Shown here: positions 5,898-5,935 of the stretch, in pieces | Position numbering within the stretch: position 1 is the first letter of the stretch | Layout of the letters: every line of letters starts with the position of its first letter | Origin: an uncultured Angelakisella sp. | Lineage (GTDB): Bacteria > Bacillota > Clostridia > Oscillospirales > Ruminococcaceae | Length of the DNA: 5,935 bases | Assembly: GCA_937914895.1 (NCBI GenBank) | Contig: CALGIL010000091.1 | Span: 1-5,935 of the forward strand | Reading direction: 5' to 3' | Translations under genes and position numbers: made by a program | Notes under the pieces: generated by a model | The model's database searches: none | What the model was told of the DNA's origin: nothing | What the model saw: the letters and a program-made list of their open reading frames with translations, nothing else

Positions 5898-5935
5898 ACC
5901 CCCCTTGAGACGAACAAGGATGGGGCTAGTCGCGC

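Larger units (their letters stand above)
5702..5935. other. Terminal non-coding region with inverted repeats, possible dispersed repeat
   Basis: I see no gene in this end of the window (298 bases from the reductase stop to the edge, truncated there). It contains a possible weak terminator at 5721-5745 and three strong inverted repeats at 5751-5774, 5848-5871 and 5881-5897. Base composition shifts from AT-rich (5741-5850) to strongly C- and G-rich (5872-5903). Spaced hairpins without coding potential resemble intergenic repeats found in many copies in gut Clostridia; this is from memory and untested. Confidence 0.45.

Overview
The window is GC-rich coding DNA (codons end mostly in G or C) with short AT-rich promoter islands, strong AGGAGG-type ribosome binding sites and sigma-A-like -35/-10 boxes. 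Together with the protein families present (a CymR-type Rrf2 regulator, CsbD-like protein, PepT-like M20 peptidase), this suggests a high-GC Clostridia/Bacillota genome, perhaps a gut Oscillospiraceae-type organism. That assignment is inference; no rRNA or other phylogenetic marker is present.

Layout. Positions 1-47 may hold the last codons of a plus-strand gene, followed by a hairpin terminator (65-103) that probably serves both strands. A minus-strand Rrf2 regulator (173-619) is divergent from a plus-strand cysteine synthase gene, cysK (875-1807). The 255-base gap between them holds two back-to-back promoters. A perfect 15-bp inverted repeat lies just downstream of the regulator's -10 box, and a partly similar sequence lies at the same place downstream of the cysK -10 box. 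An M20 metallopeptidase (1832-2941) follows cysK after 24 bases, and a strong terminator (2997-3036) closes the unit. A GNAT acetyltransferase (3093-3620) with its own extended -10 promoter follows, then an unrecognised lipoprotein (3750-4427) that may share its transcript. A 266-base hairpin-rich gap precedes a CsbD-like small protein (4694-4954). Last comes an NAD(P)H-dependent FMN reductase family gene (5080-5637) with its own promoter and terminator. The final 298 bases hold no convincing gene but carry a run of inverted repeats that looks like a dispersed intergenic element.

How the genes may work together. The most informative part is the left half. The regulator has no cysteine, so it cannot be an Fe-S sensor of the IscR type. 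It ends in Met-Phe-Tyr-Ile, as I recall Bacillus subtilis CymR doing, and it sits next to cysK. In Bacillus and Staphylococcus, CymR represses sulfur genes while bound to CysK, and O-acetylserine breaks the complex. Here regulator and enzyme partner appear to be encoded side by side with matching operator candidates, so the pair may form a compact self-regulated cysteine-sensing module. The co-transcribed M20 peptidase could feed cysteine in from peptides, but this is speculative. The right half looks like ordinary accessory and stress functions without a clear shared pathway.
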